Shown here one piece after another: positions 24,401 to 33,202 of a DNA stretch of 64,000 bases; position 1 is the stretch's first letter, and the number at the start of each line of letters is the position of its first letter. The notes under the pieces are model-generated. The model saw only the letters and a list, made by a program, of their open reading frames with translations. It was not told where the DNA came from and made no database searches. The translations under genes were made by a program, and so were the position numbers. The DNA is from Vanilla planifolia. Its lineage: Eukaryota > Streptophyta > Magnoliopsida > Asparagales > Orchidaceae. The stretch spans positions 18,943,501 through 19,007,500 of the forward strand of contig CM043869.1 of assembly GCA_023846275.1 (NCBI GenBank). The letters are read 5' to 3'.

Positions 24401-27400
24401 ACATTTGCATTCTTAAAAGAGTTATAAAGGAGCATGATGTGTTATAAAAGACTACGATGTGCAGCATAGGATGCATAGAAGTGCATATTCATGTCATGAA
24501 TTGAGGTCATGTATTTATAACTTATCTACAACATAAAAGTGAGTAGCTGTGACTTTACAATAATAACGTGTTGTAAACTATTGTTGTGTTGAAGTATATT
24601 ATTTTTCTTGTTTAACACTACTTGTGAAGAAATGCCTTTTGGCATATCCATACGTAGTTTCTATTTATTCCCTAAAAATTGAAAGGCAATGTGCAAAACA
24701 AGGTTATCAAATTGTATTCATGGATTTACGAATATCCAAACTTGAACTGCATGTTGATCTTCTCAACTAGTGAATTTATCTTCTATCTATTAAATCTGTG
24801 GTGAGTGATCCACCTAAGAGCCATTTGATTGTATGAAACTGTTAGAAGTTGTTTGTGATGGTAAGTGGTTTCTTAAAACAAACAACAAATCAACTTAAAG
24901 TTTGGAAAACATGCTTTGGTTGGATGTTTTTTTTTTATTTTAATAGATGTCGAGAGCTTTGTTTAGGATTTCAATATTAAACCTTCATTTTAGAGGATAA
25001 CATCTTTATCATATGAGCTACTAATAGTTTTGTTTGGATATATGGAGTTCCTTGTTATGGATATAACTTCAGATATATTTAATTGATATTCTAAACAAGC
25101 TTTTGTTTTATGGGTTGTTTCAATCTATAATAGGATTTGGTAGCTAACTCTAACAAAATAACATGTAGAGATCTTAAATTGGCTTTTCTCAAATTATGAG
25201 ATCTCATCCAAACTCTTATAATCTCATTACTAAAAAGTTAATGATTTTTTTATCCATCTTAACCTTCTAATAAAATCTCTCTCTACCAATCATTCTTTTC
25301 CTTATGTGTGCTCTTAAATATTGTATGCATCCCATTTGAGCTCAAAAAGAATAACCATTAACTAGATTTATTATTTAGACCTTAATTAGTTGTAACCCCA
25401 CCACTACTTTTCTTTATATTTATTAATAAAACAAAACATCCTTACATGGTAACTAGGGTAGATATAGTTGTGATTTAGGCAAGATATGCTTGAGGTGTTA
25501 TCAAGCTTTGTTAGGATAAATCATTGGTTCTTATATCTTGTTTGGCTTATATTGGATGATTGTATTCATGATCTTCCAAGCATTTGTTCTTATTTTTTGT
25601 TTGGGAATGTGGATGGTCGTTTAGGTGTAATGTGCACATGTTGTGTGGTAGCTCTAATGACTATAAGATTAGCTAAATGCTTTCTACATATTGTGTCCTA
25701 TGTCTTACTCAGTACTTTTGTTCAAAGTACTAACATCTTTTGGTTAAATGTTTCCTATGGTTGCAGGATTACAAGATTCATCAGGATGAAATTCATTCAA
25801 AATTGGTCCAAATTATGCGGGAAAGGTTGTTAATCAATCTTCGGAAGCTACCTCAAATTGTTGAGAATTGGAATGCTCCTGAGGATAATGATCCACAGCC
25901 CAGTCAGTTTGCTATAGTAGTCACCAAGGTTGATATTTATTTTATCTTTCTAAGGCTTAAGAATATTTATTTACAAATAATTTACCATCATATTAATAAT
26001 TGTGTTGTAAATACTCTTTTTCTCATGACAAAGGGTTTAATCCTCTTGAAAGGCAATTTAATTTTTTGCTGCTTGAATAAGCTATTAATTCTAAAGTTAA
26101 ACTTCAGATAAGTTAAGCTCCCTTGTACTATTCCATCTTTTTTGCAGTTATTAATAGGCAGATGTTTCAATTATATGGTGCTGCTTTCACATGTATTGCA
26201 TTTAGGTTTTGTTTATTATGTCGTAAACATAGAAATGAGACTTCTACTTTGGTAAGTGACTTCTTAAAGTTTTGTTCGACCGTTTATAGGTAATGTATTA
26301 CTTATGCTATGTTGTTTGGTGATTTCAAAGTGGAAATAGAAACGACAGGTAGAGCACCACCAACTGTTGTGAAGAAATAATGCTCGACTTACATGATGTG
26401 ATATGACTTCCTCCCCTACTTTATCATGAATCATACATAAACATAGCAAGTGATTTACACTATTTTCTACTACTAATTTCCACTTATTGAGGCACAAGCA
26501 AAACCTTATAAACAAGGATGTGCTTGAAGCTTTGGTGGGATGTTCCATGTTTCATACACTACCAACTAGTGTATTTATGAAGTTCTAATATGCTTAGCAA
26601 TAGAACATGAAGTCATTCATTGTAGTTACAAAATTTACATAAAAGTTTTTTTTATTGGCCTAAAGCCTGTTTCGAAGCACTGTGCAATAGGATTATTATT
26701 TCTCTTTCATTCTTTGATTGATATGTGTGTTCTTTGTTAGCAAATTTTTTTATCTTCTTTGAGTAAATCAATTGAAGTTGAGGTGATTGTTACATTATGC
26801 ATCTAAGATTATTTTTTGCTTATTTTTTCACCAAAATGTTTTAATTAATTGACATGGTGGCTCTTTCATACTAATGCTTCATAATTTTGACTTCCATTCT
26901 TGTGTAGTTAATTGTTCATCAGTTTTCTTTCTAATAGCCAAGTAATTATAAAAAAGTTACCAAACAAAAGTTGTAGCTTCTTTGTGATCATTCCTCTCTT
27001 ATTTCACATCCTGTGTTCATTCCTTGTTAAAAAGGTTACCTTGAAGTGCATTTGATCATGCATTCTCATTGTTATTTACATATTTTTTCCTGCAGCAAGT
27101 GGCGTTTCTTCATCGTATTCTTTCTCAAACGTTACTGGAGAATGATGTCCAAGCAATTTTCAGGTGAGTGTCCTGGCTCATTGAACTGTATGCATGAGAT
27201 AACTTATTTCCATTCCATTTGCATTTGTGATCATAGTATAATTAGGATGTACAATGTTTAAGATTTTTTGCGTAAGACAACTCGGAACATTCTTTTTTAT
27301 TGTTTGACTGATTTTATTTTTTAAGATTGCTCGTGTGAAAGGTTTCCTAAGATTGCTCGTGTAAAAGCACATTTTGTTTATCCAAAACTAAATCTTAAAT

Positions 27401-28018
27401 TTCGACAAAAAAGTTTAAAAACTGCATGCTGAACTTGCATCTATCTGTCACAACGTCTTGTGTGCAACGTCTAGAGGATCACAAGTTACAACCTGTAATT
27501 ATGTATTGTATTATGAGTAGTGAAATAGATTCATGAATTGAGTATAAGAAAATTTTTATTAGTATTTTTAGTAGATCTGGAATTCTTTTTAAGCCATTTT
27601 TAAGAAACAAAAGTTAATAACTTGACTATGATGTTATTACGTGAATCCTTGTTGTATCTTTCTTATTAAAACTAATATTGCGTTTGGGCGTTCAGGCAAG
27701 TGGTTAGGATTTTTCATTCTCATATTTTTGAAGCATTTTCAAAATTGGACATCAACACAGATCAAGCCAAGAATCGGTATGATCTTTACTTTTCCATTTC
27801 AATTATGTTTGAATTATATATATATTTTTTATTTTAAAATCTTGGATGCATAATTTCTGTACGATAGATTACGTCGTGACCTTCAAGTTATTCTTGAATG
27901 CATACGGAAGTTACCTTCTGATGATTCAACGAGTGATCTTGTGCCAAATTATGGCATGCTCGATGAATTCCTTGCAGAGAAATTTGGAGAGAAAGTTGGT
28001 GTTGAAAATGTAAAATAG
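9368..28018 (+). CDS. VPS54: VPS54, 3' part of the gene (six terminal exons)
   Basis: This is the C-terminal part of VPS54, a subunit of the GARP tethering complex, which captures endosome-derived vesicles at the trans-Golgi. Joined coding blocks are 9368-9449, 17701-17780, 25767-25928, 27096-27163, 27696-27776 and 27868-28018 (624 nt, 207 residues plus TAG). All junctions are GT..AG and the phases agree (1, 0, 0, 2, 2). Recognisable stretches in order are SGLKSITSKHLALASQ, KVPESRKALLLSEVERVAQ, QDEIHSKLVQIMRERL, PQIVENWNAPEDNDPQPSQF, EAFSKLDINTDQAKNR and DLQVILECIRKLPSDDS. They match, from memory, the conserved C-terminal region of plant VPS54 in the same order. No internal stop was seen, so the gene looks functional. 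The N-terminal exons are outside the window. Introns inside the window are 8251, 7986, 1167, 532 and 91 bp. Confidence 0.93.
9450..17700 (+). other. VPS54 intron (8.25 kb)
   Basis: This intron is bounded by CCAG|GTACCA and AACTTAG. It is mostly AT-rich with poly-T tracts. A more pyrimidine- and C-rich stretch at about 12,000-12,540 repeats short GTCATTG / CCTCCTTC words loosely. A primer-binding-site-like string at 14,789-14,803 hints at LTR-element debris, but no protein domain was recognised. No RNA gene was seen. Confidence 0.6.
17701..17780 (+). CDS. VPS54: VPS54 exon (fifth from the end)
   Basis: The acceptor is AACTTAG at 17700 and the donor is CAG|GTATGT. The first two bases complete the split Glu codon. 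The following 26 residues include KVPESRKALLLSEVERVAQ, a highly conserved part of VPS54 directly before the DYKxHxDEIH segment that begins the next exon. Confidence 0.9.
17939..18031 (+). repeat. Two-copy 46-47-bp tandem duplication
   Basis: AAGCATCC(A/G)TGATAAA..GGGA begins at 17939 and again at 17985-17986. Each copy ends in ATC(C/T)ATCC(G/A)GAT. The copies differ at a handful of positions. It lies just inside the intron after the 17701-17780 exon. Confidence 0.75.
18032..19639. other. VPS54 intron sequence, nothing recognised
   Basis: AT-rich intronic DNA between the small duplication and the plastid-derived insertion. No gene, domain or repeat structure was recognised. Confidence 0.4.
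20149..20186 (-). pseudogene. trnA-UGC: Plastid trnA-UGC 5' exon remnant
   Basis: These 38 nt correspond base for base to the 5' exon of plastid tRNA-Ala (GGGGATATAGCTCAGTTG... on the minus strand), ending at the group II intron boundary just after the anticodon. It differs from the plastid form I remember at four positions, all C-to-T or G-to-A, including one that turns the anticodon TGC into TGT. The 3' exon is not present, so it is a dead fragment. Confidence 0.85.
20250..20272 (-). pseudogene. trnI-GAU: Plastid trnI-GAU 3' exon remnant (internally deleted)
   Basis: On the minus strand ACTTCAAGTCTAAGATGGCC is the end of plastid tRNA-Ile with about 20 nt missing (D-to-T arm side of the 3' exon). 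The gap lies between two TTCA words, as expected for slippage between short repeats. The flanking intron end and the trnI-trnA spacer are both present. Confidence 0.75.
21657..21900 (+). repeat. Tandem 60-75-bp motif in the U3 of the Copia LTR
   Basis: A GCCCGGATCCAACG-like word followed by GGATTAA and CCGTTCG(T/A)T recurs about four times (near 21,658, 21,718, 21,792 and, more loosely, 21,863). The block is GC-rich, CpG-rich and upstream of the TATA box, as U3 enhancer-type repeats usually are. Confidence 0.7.
21943..21968 (+). promoter_or_regulatory. LTR core promoter: 18-bp palindrome abutting TATA box
   Basis: GAGCTCAAATTTGAGCTC (21,943-21,960) is a perfect palindrome directly followed by TATAAATAGG (TATAAATA at 21,961-21,968). 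The position within the LTR is right for the U3 promoter. A role in transcription is inferred, not shown. Confidence 0.65.
22548..25766. other. VPS54 intron sequence right of the solo LTR
   Basis: AT-rich intronic DNA ending at the acceptor of the 25,767 exon. It holds one (CA)n microsatellite and no recognised gene. A 99-codon minus-strand frame at 22,517-22,816 runs into the LTR end and is not credible as a gene. Confidence 0.5.
24125..24145. repeat. (AC)n microsatellite
   Basis: A perfect AC run of about 10 units in the VPS54 intron. Confidence 0.9.
25767..25928 (+). CDS. VPS54: VPS54 exon (fourth from the end)
   Basis: The acceptor is TGGTTGCAG at 25766 and the donor is AAG|GTTGAT. The exon is 162 nt (54 codons, phase 0 on both sides) and encodes the most conserved part visible: DYKIHQDEIHSKLVQIMRER followed by PQIVENWNAPEDNDPQPSQF. 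The last residues (AIVVTK) differ from the form I remember for angiosperms (ARSLTK), but the segment before them is unambiguous. Confidence 0.93.
25929..27095 (+). other. VPS54 intron (1.17 kb)
   Basis: Bounded by AAG|GTTGAT and a strong TTTTTTCCTGCAG acceptor. Nothing but AT-rich intronic sequence was seen. Confidence 0.7.
27096..27163 (+). CDS. VPS54: VPS54 exon (third from the end)
   Basis: The acceptor is TTTTTTCCTGCAG and the donor is CAG|GTGAGT, both strong. The 68-nt exon encodes QVAFLHRILSQTLLENDVQA and then IF, ending two bases into an Arg codon that the next exon completes. The segment corresponds to the family's LQRVLSxxLxxxDVQAIFRQV region. Confidence 0.9.
27322..27367 (+). repeat. 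Short direct repeat in a VPS54 intron
   Basis: TAAGATTGCTCGTGTGAAAG at 27,322 recurs with one change at 27,348, 26 bp apart. Confidence 0.8.
27696..27776 (+). CDS. VPS54: VPS54 exon (second from the end)
   Basis: The acceptor is GGCGTTCAG and the donor is AATCG|GTATGA. The 81-nt exon encodes QVVRIFHSHIF followed by EAFSKLDINTDQAKNR, with the final Arg codon split across the junction. It matches the family's QVVxIFHxxIxEAFSxLxI block. Confidence 0.9.
27868..28018 (+). CDS. VPS54: VPS54 terminal exon with stop codon
   Basis: The acceptor is CTGTACGATAG after a 91-bp intron. The exon encodes LRRDLQVILECIRKLPSDDS, then a variable stretch, then MLDEFLAEKFGEKVGVENVK and TAG at 28016-28018. The LDEFLxxxFG ending is typical of plant VPS54. 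The 3' UTR follows in AT-rich DNA; I could not place a poly(A) site with confidence. Confidence 0.9.
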
Positions 28019-29049
28019 GAGCTCATTGTTTGTTTAGGAAACTTTTTGGGTGTTTTTATTGGTTGAGTTGCACGTACAGTTGCGACGTAGGTTAATTAAT
28101 GGTGGGAAATTTATCTCAACCATTTTTTGTAGGAAGGATTGTTTGTCTTTTATTCCCATCTCTTGTACATCTTTTTAATGTATTTAATAGTTTTAGTGTT
28201 TTTAATAGTTTTAATAGGTAATATTTTTGTATAAAAAAACAAAATATTCTGAAGTCTAAACATTAGAATATTCGTTGAAAAAAAAAAGTTTAATAGTGTA
28301 GTTTTTTGTTATTTTTTATTTTTTTGAAATATTTGTATGTACTCATCATCTTAATTAAACTAAATGTGTATTCAATTTAATGTTCATAATTTTTAGTGAT
28401 TCACTCTTATCATGTTACGTGTTAGGCTTGCCTTACATTTAGATTTTGTTTGATTTCTTACTTTTTTAAACAAGATATTTAGTAGTTTAATATATAAAAA
28501 TATTAGAAATAATGTAAATGACATAATTATTCAATGAGATTAATGATATTAATAAATTTGATCAACAAATCAAAGATTATTTTTCATAAAATAAAATCAT
28601 AATATATACATTAATTATTTTATACTTAAAAAGTTTTTCTAAGAATAACATATTAAGACAATAAAATTTTTCTTCTAGATTATCTAATTTTTTTTTTTCT
28701 AGATTATCTAATTAGATTAAGAATAAAAACATGTCATATCAATCAATAAATAATAATATTAAGCAAACTATTGATGGCCCAAAAAGAATAAACATATTTA
28801 ATTGGTTTTTTATAAATTTGTTTTTGTGTCTATTTTTTTTTAAAATAAAAATTTAAAAATTAGATTTAAAATGTCAAAATGAAAAAAATGTAAAGAAACA
28901 TTACAATTAATCTCATTAAATATTTTTAATTCTATTATAGGTATTATTTGTATTAAATTTATTTTAATGATAAATAATAAACGAATTATAAAATGAGGTA
29001 ATTATTTTCAATTTTCCTTCTGGAATTGAAAACGCAGGCTTCCTTTCAA
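28019..29049. other. VPS54 3' UTR and AT-rich downstream DNA
   Basis: The first few hundred bases probably hold the VPS54 3' UTR and cleavage site, but no poly(A) signal stands out. The rest is very AT-rich. A TCTAGATTATCTAATT word is repeated at 28,674 and 28,698. A hairpin with 9-bp arms (TTTTCAATT / AATTGAAAA) lies at 29,005-29,032. Confidence 0.5.
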
Positions 29050-29800
29050 ATTAAATTAATACAATGGCTTTTTCAAATATGATAACATCAGAGCTTTTTA
29101 AAATAAAAACAAATCCCATCTTCCTCGCTCCAACGGCTCTCGGATCCATCCTCCTCCCTCCAACGGTCACTAAGAGAAACAGCCCATTTGGTGGGTGGAC
29201 TATGGAGATACTGCTCCGAGAGGAGATAGTAGTTGCAGCCAGCGAAGGCGACGGTAGTGCTGCACGATTGTATCGTGAGTGTGTGACCATTGGTCTGCTT
29301 CCGGTCAGCATCTCCCATTGCATGGCCTGCGGCGGCGGGATTCCGGAGGGCGGTGGTACCACCAAATCCAACGAGGCATTTTGCAAAGGAGAAAATGGAG
29401 TTTTTACACAAGAAGAATCCAAATTCTCCCTCGACGTTGTTCCGCAGCAGCCCCTGGGTTGAAACAGAGTAAAAGACGAGAGGGATTATTTGATGTTTTG
29501 CAATTTTAATATTCTTATCGTCTATGATGGTAGCTGCAGCAGACGAAGGCGGCGGCAGGGTTGGTCGATTCTATCGTGAGGGCGACCATTGGTATGCTCT
29601 TTGGCCTTTGTTAATTGGAATCATCTTCCATTGGGTGGTGGGCAGTTACGGCGGCAGCTGCAATGGGATTCTGGAGCAAGGACTTGGGTTCACCCGAGCC
29701 AAGGCAGGAGAGCATCAACGGCAAAAAGCGATTCCCAAGGCAACAGATATTATTTTAAGTTCTGTAATTATGGAGACCTTCAGTTTGTTTATTTTTAATT
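29050..29800. other. GC-rich, internally duplicated segment of unknown nature
   Basis: This island is far more GC-rich than its surroundings. It contains two diverged copies of a segment, about 29,198-29,510 and 29,508-29,780. Shared words are GTAG(T/C)TGCAGC, GCGAAGGCG / ACGAAGGCG, CGATT(G/C)TATCGTGAG, GACCATTGGT and TGGGATTC / CGGGATTC. Open frames exist on both strands (plus 29,064-29,462 and 29,524-29,880, minus 29,051-29,422), but none matches a family I know. It could be a captured gene fragment, the first exon of an unseen gene, or part of a non-autonomous element. It starts about 1 kb after the VPS54 stop. Confidence 0.5.
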
Positions 29801-29880
29801 TTTTTATTGCTGTGCCTTCAGGACTCCAACCAAAGTGCCAAAAAGGACTAAAAAGAATAGTTTGTTTTTTGGTGCCTTAA

Positions 29881-30312
29881 AAATCAATAATTTATCTAAT
29901 GAGTTTTCTTCTTATGCAAAATTAGATAAATAATAGTTTTTTTAGATACTTCCTAAGATAATTATAAGTTTAAATTAATTTTTTATATATTGATTTTGAA
30001 TCAAATTTCAAATAAAAAACATGTTCTTCATCAATAAATTGATATCATAAATTGTGATAATCTTAATGTAATTTAAGATTGTAATGTTCATAATTTTTTA
30101 GAAAAAACATAAGTAATAACAAATTTTTTGTCGAAAAATGCTAAGATGAATTTATAATTTTTATCCTAATAATGTTTATTCATTGAGCATGACTAAGTGA
30201 TATTAAATTATGCCTAATGCTAATATGATTAAATCTTTGTGAGTTGAGATCCTAATTAAACATAAGCTTTTAACCCCACAATCATGTAAGCTATAATACA
30301 ATTGACATTGAA
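29881..30312. other. AT-rich intergenic DNA, nothing recognised
   Basis: Low-GC sequence with poly-A and poly-T tracts and no gene, domain or clear repeat. Confidence 0.4.
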
Positions 30313-30385
30313 ACAGTGGCCTCAAATATCCTCACCACCCTCATCTTTTGCTTAGTTGTGAACTTGGATTAGTTAACCTATGGTT
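30313..30385 (+). repeat. 73-bp direct repeat, copy 1 (partner at 32,905)
   Basis: The copies share CAGTGGC / CAATGGC, a TC(C/T)TCACCA(C/T)(C/A)CTCATCTTT segment, CTTGGATTAG(T/C)TAACCTATGG and the same spacing between them. The partner lies immediately before the TG-rich array. Confidence 0.7.
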
Positions 30386-30394
30386 AGGCAAGAA

Positions 30395-30672
30395 TTAAGT
30401 TAGGTCATAGTACATAGATGAGAAAATTTACTTTATTTTGGCTAATAAAGATAATTGATATATATTATATGATAGATTGATTAAGTTAAGTCATAGTTCA
30501 TCAATGAGAAAATTTACTTCATTTTGGCTAATAAAGATACCTAATATATAATAGATTTTTATATGATAGATTAATTATGCTAATTCATAATTCATAAATG
30601 AGGAAGTTTATTTCATTTTGTCTAATTAAGATAACTAATATATAATAGATTTTTATATGATAGATTGATTAA
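30395..30672 (+). repeat. Three-copy tandem repeat, period about 86-94 bp
   Basis: Each copy has TCATA(G/A)T(A/T)CAT, ATGAG(A/G)AA(A/G)TTTA(C/T)TT(T/C)ATTTTG, an AATAAAGATA / ATTAAGATA word and GATAGATT(G/A)ATTA. Copies start near 30,395, 30,481 and 30,574. Confidence 0.7.
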
Positions 30673-30754
30673 GATATTTAAGATTAAAGCAAAATTTTTT
30701 ATTTAGTTTTCTTTCTTCTTTTTTTTAGTGTATAACATTCAATTCATTCACTTA

Positions 30755-31075
30755 ACCTTTAATCCATAACTCCAATCACTTATCACCCTACTTTTAACAC
30801 CTATATTCAACTATATACATACACATTGATCTTAAATGCATTTTTCCCATGGCTTGGTCAAACACTTTAGCCTTCTAGTTTGTAATATAAATTATCTCAT
30901 TTAGTGCTCAAATCCTATTTTATTATTTGTTGTCCCTTACTTTTTAACCCATCACTTCTAACCTATAGCATTAACTCTTATACCATAACTCCAATCACTT
31001 AACATCCAACTTTTAACGCTTGTTCTAACCCAATAACAATTGACCTTAAAACCCTATTTTTGTGGCATGGTTGAT
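30755..31075 (+). repeat. Two-copy degenerate repeat, period about 219 bp
   Basis: CCATAACTCCAATCACTTA begins at 30,764 and 30,983. It is followed in both copies by CTTTTAAC(A/G)C, a TTGA(T/C)CTTAAA word and GGCTTGGT / GGCATGGT. It may be a remnant of a longer array. Confidence 0.6.
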
Positions 31076-32862
31076 AACTTTGTTCGTTTAGACCATTTCA
31101 TTGATAGCCTCACTTAGTGTTTGTGTCAACCAAATAATTAAGTGCATTATTTTGGCTAACTTAACATTTATGCAATTAAATAGTTAAAGCCTCTGGTTTA
31201 AAGTTTCTTTTTTGGTTATAGAAGTTAAGGTATTTAGATGCAAATCCCTCCATGATTATGATTATGATTATGTTTGTCTTTTGTAAGAATCATACACCTT
31301 AAGTTTATAGATTTGTCACCATAATGGTCAAAAACATAAAATGCCTCATTAGACATGGACATAACCTCATACTTTTGTTATATAGATTATGGTCTCTTAT
31401 CTCACATCATTTGTATTGTCTTCTTAGCACCTTTGGATATTTTTAGTTGCATTAGAATTTTCTCATTTTAGTTGGCTTCATTATTTAATTCAAACAAGTT
31501 CTTAAGATCTAAGCTTGGGATTATAAACTAGGAGGTTATGTTTAAAAAATAAGATGGTAAAAGAAATAACAATGATTAGTATTAAGGTTTAATAGTTGAT
31601 TGCTTACTAAAAATTATAATTAATAAGTATTAAAGATTAACAATTAATGATAAAGAATAAAATATTAAGATTAATAATTATGTATTGAGGGCTAATGATA
31701 AGAGATTAAGAGATTTTTTAGGTTAAAAGATTTTAGGTTATGTTTATGGAATTATGTTAAAAAATTTGATTTTTAGTGAATATAATAAAGATAGGATTTT
31801 AAGTTTAAGAGTTATAATTTAGAGCATTTTGTAATTTAAAAAAGAATTTCTATGATAGAGATGTTTGTACTTGTACAAATGTCATTTATAAAATATATCA
31901 CCAATAATTAAGATTTAAGCTTTTACTTTTTACTCTCTTCTTATTGCCCCTCTAAAGGGCTAGTGGATAAAAGAAGGATTGACAATGAATTTAATAATTG
32001 ATAGGCTTATTATCACATTCTATAGTTCATTATAAGTATAATGTTTGTTAATCAGACTATAAAGTATAAACTTATTTAACATCATGTTCATTAGTTAGGT
32101 TTATAATATTATTATAACTAATAAAAATGATTAATAAATAATAAATATCTTATTTGGTATGATAATTTAACTTTTAATTAATAGATCCAACAACATTTTC
32201 TTTAAATACATAATATAAATAAGAATCAGATATGTAATGATTTAAAACATGCATTAGAGTTTCAATATATTATGTAAGAAAAAGAATTACAAATTATAGA
32301 TTCTATATTTTGGATATGTTAATCGAGATTATTGAGTGTTAATATTAGATATTATGTATTACAAGTTATAGACAATTTGGTATTTGGAAGAGAGATGGTC
32401 TAAACTATGATACTATAGAAAAAGAATCATATTATAATACTTAAAAAGAATAAGTAGAAACTAAAAGTTAATTTTTATAAGTTAGTGATAATTACTTATG
32501 AGATAAATAGTGAAAGATTTTTTTAGTTTGAAGAATTAAAGTCTAGACAAGCAAAATTTAAGAGAGAGCAAGATGATAATATATTTTAAAATTGAATGGT
32601 TATGATTTAAGATATTATATTAAAAATAACTTATGAATTACAAGTTTAGATGTTTGAAATAAATTTTAAAAATTTAGCTATATAAGTCTTTTGCATTTTA
32701 AATTGTGCTTATGTCTTATGCTAATACATATGTTAATAAGTTAGATTTAATTGTTGATTTTCTCCAGATATTTTTCTTTTATGACATCTTTGAATGAAAA
32801 AGGGCTTATTTTTGTGTTGATTATGGTAAAAAAGTTGGGATCTTTATTTAACTTGGTAAAAA
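31076..32862. other. AT-rich intergenic DNA with loose ATTAA-type repetition
   Basis: No gene was seen. At about 31,560-31,700 words such as ATTAAG, ATTAACAATTAA and TAATGATAAAGA recur irregularly, suggesting an eroded simple repeat. Confidence 0.4.
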
Positions 32863-32901
32863 GGTATAACTTATCTTGTATTCTTTAAGATAAGTTATAC
32901 C
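32863..32901. repeat. Perfect 15-bp inverted repeat (hairpin) beside the TG-rich array
   Basis: GGTATAACTTATCTT (32,863-32,877) and its exact reverse complement (32,887-32,901) are separated by 9 bases. The copy-2 direct repeat and then the TG-rich array follow within 90 bp. Function unknown. Confidence 0.85.
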
Positions 32902-32904
32902 AAA

Positions 32905-32976
32905 CCAATGGCATCATACATCTTCACCATACTCATCTTTCATCTAGCTATGATCTTGGATTAGCTAACCTATGGC
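32905..32976 (+). repeat. 73-bp direct repeat, copy 2 (partner at 30,313)
   Basis: Aligned with 30,313-30,385 in the same orientation. It ends in CTAACCTATGG, where similarity stops and the TG-rich array begins. Confidence 0.7.
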
Positions 32977-32989
32977 TCACATAGGTTTG

Positions 32990-33123
32990 CTTGTGCGAAT
33001 GTGTTTGTGTGTGTGCATGTGTTTACAATTATGTGTGCCTGATTGAGCATGCGAGCATATGTGTATGTGTGTGTTAATGCATGAACCTTGAGTTTGCGTG
33101 CATATGTGTGTGTAAATGTGAGC

Positions 33124-33202
<79 letters not shown>

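Noticed and set aside
29051-29880. Overlapping open frames on both strands in the GC-rich island
   Set aside because: Not called as a gene because frames overlap on both strands, none has a known family, and GC-rich DNA yields long frames by chance. Kept as an island of unknown nature.
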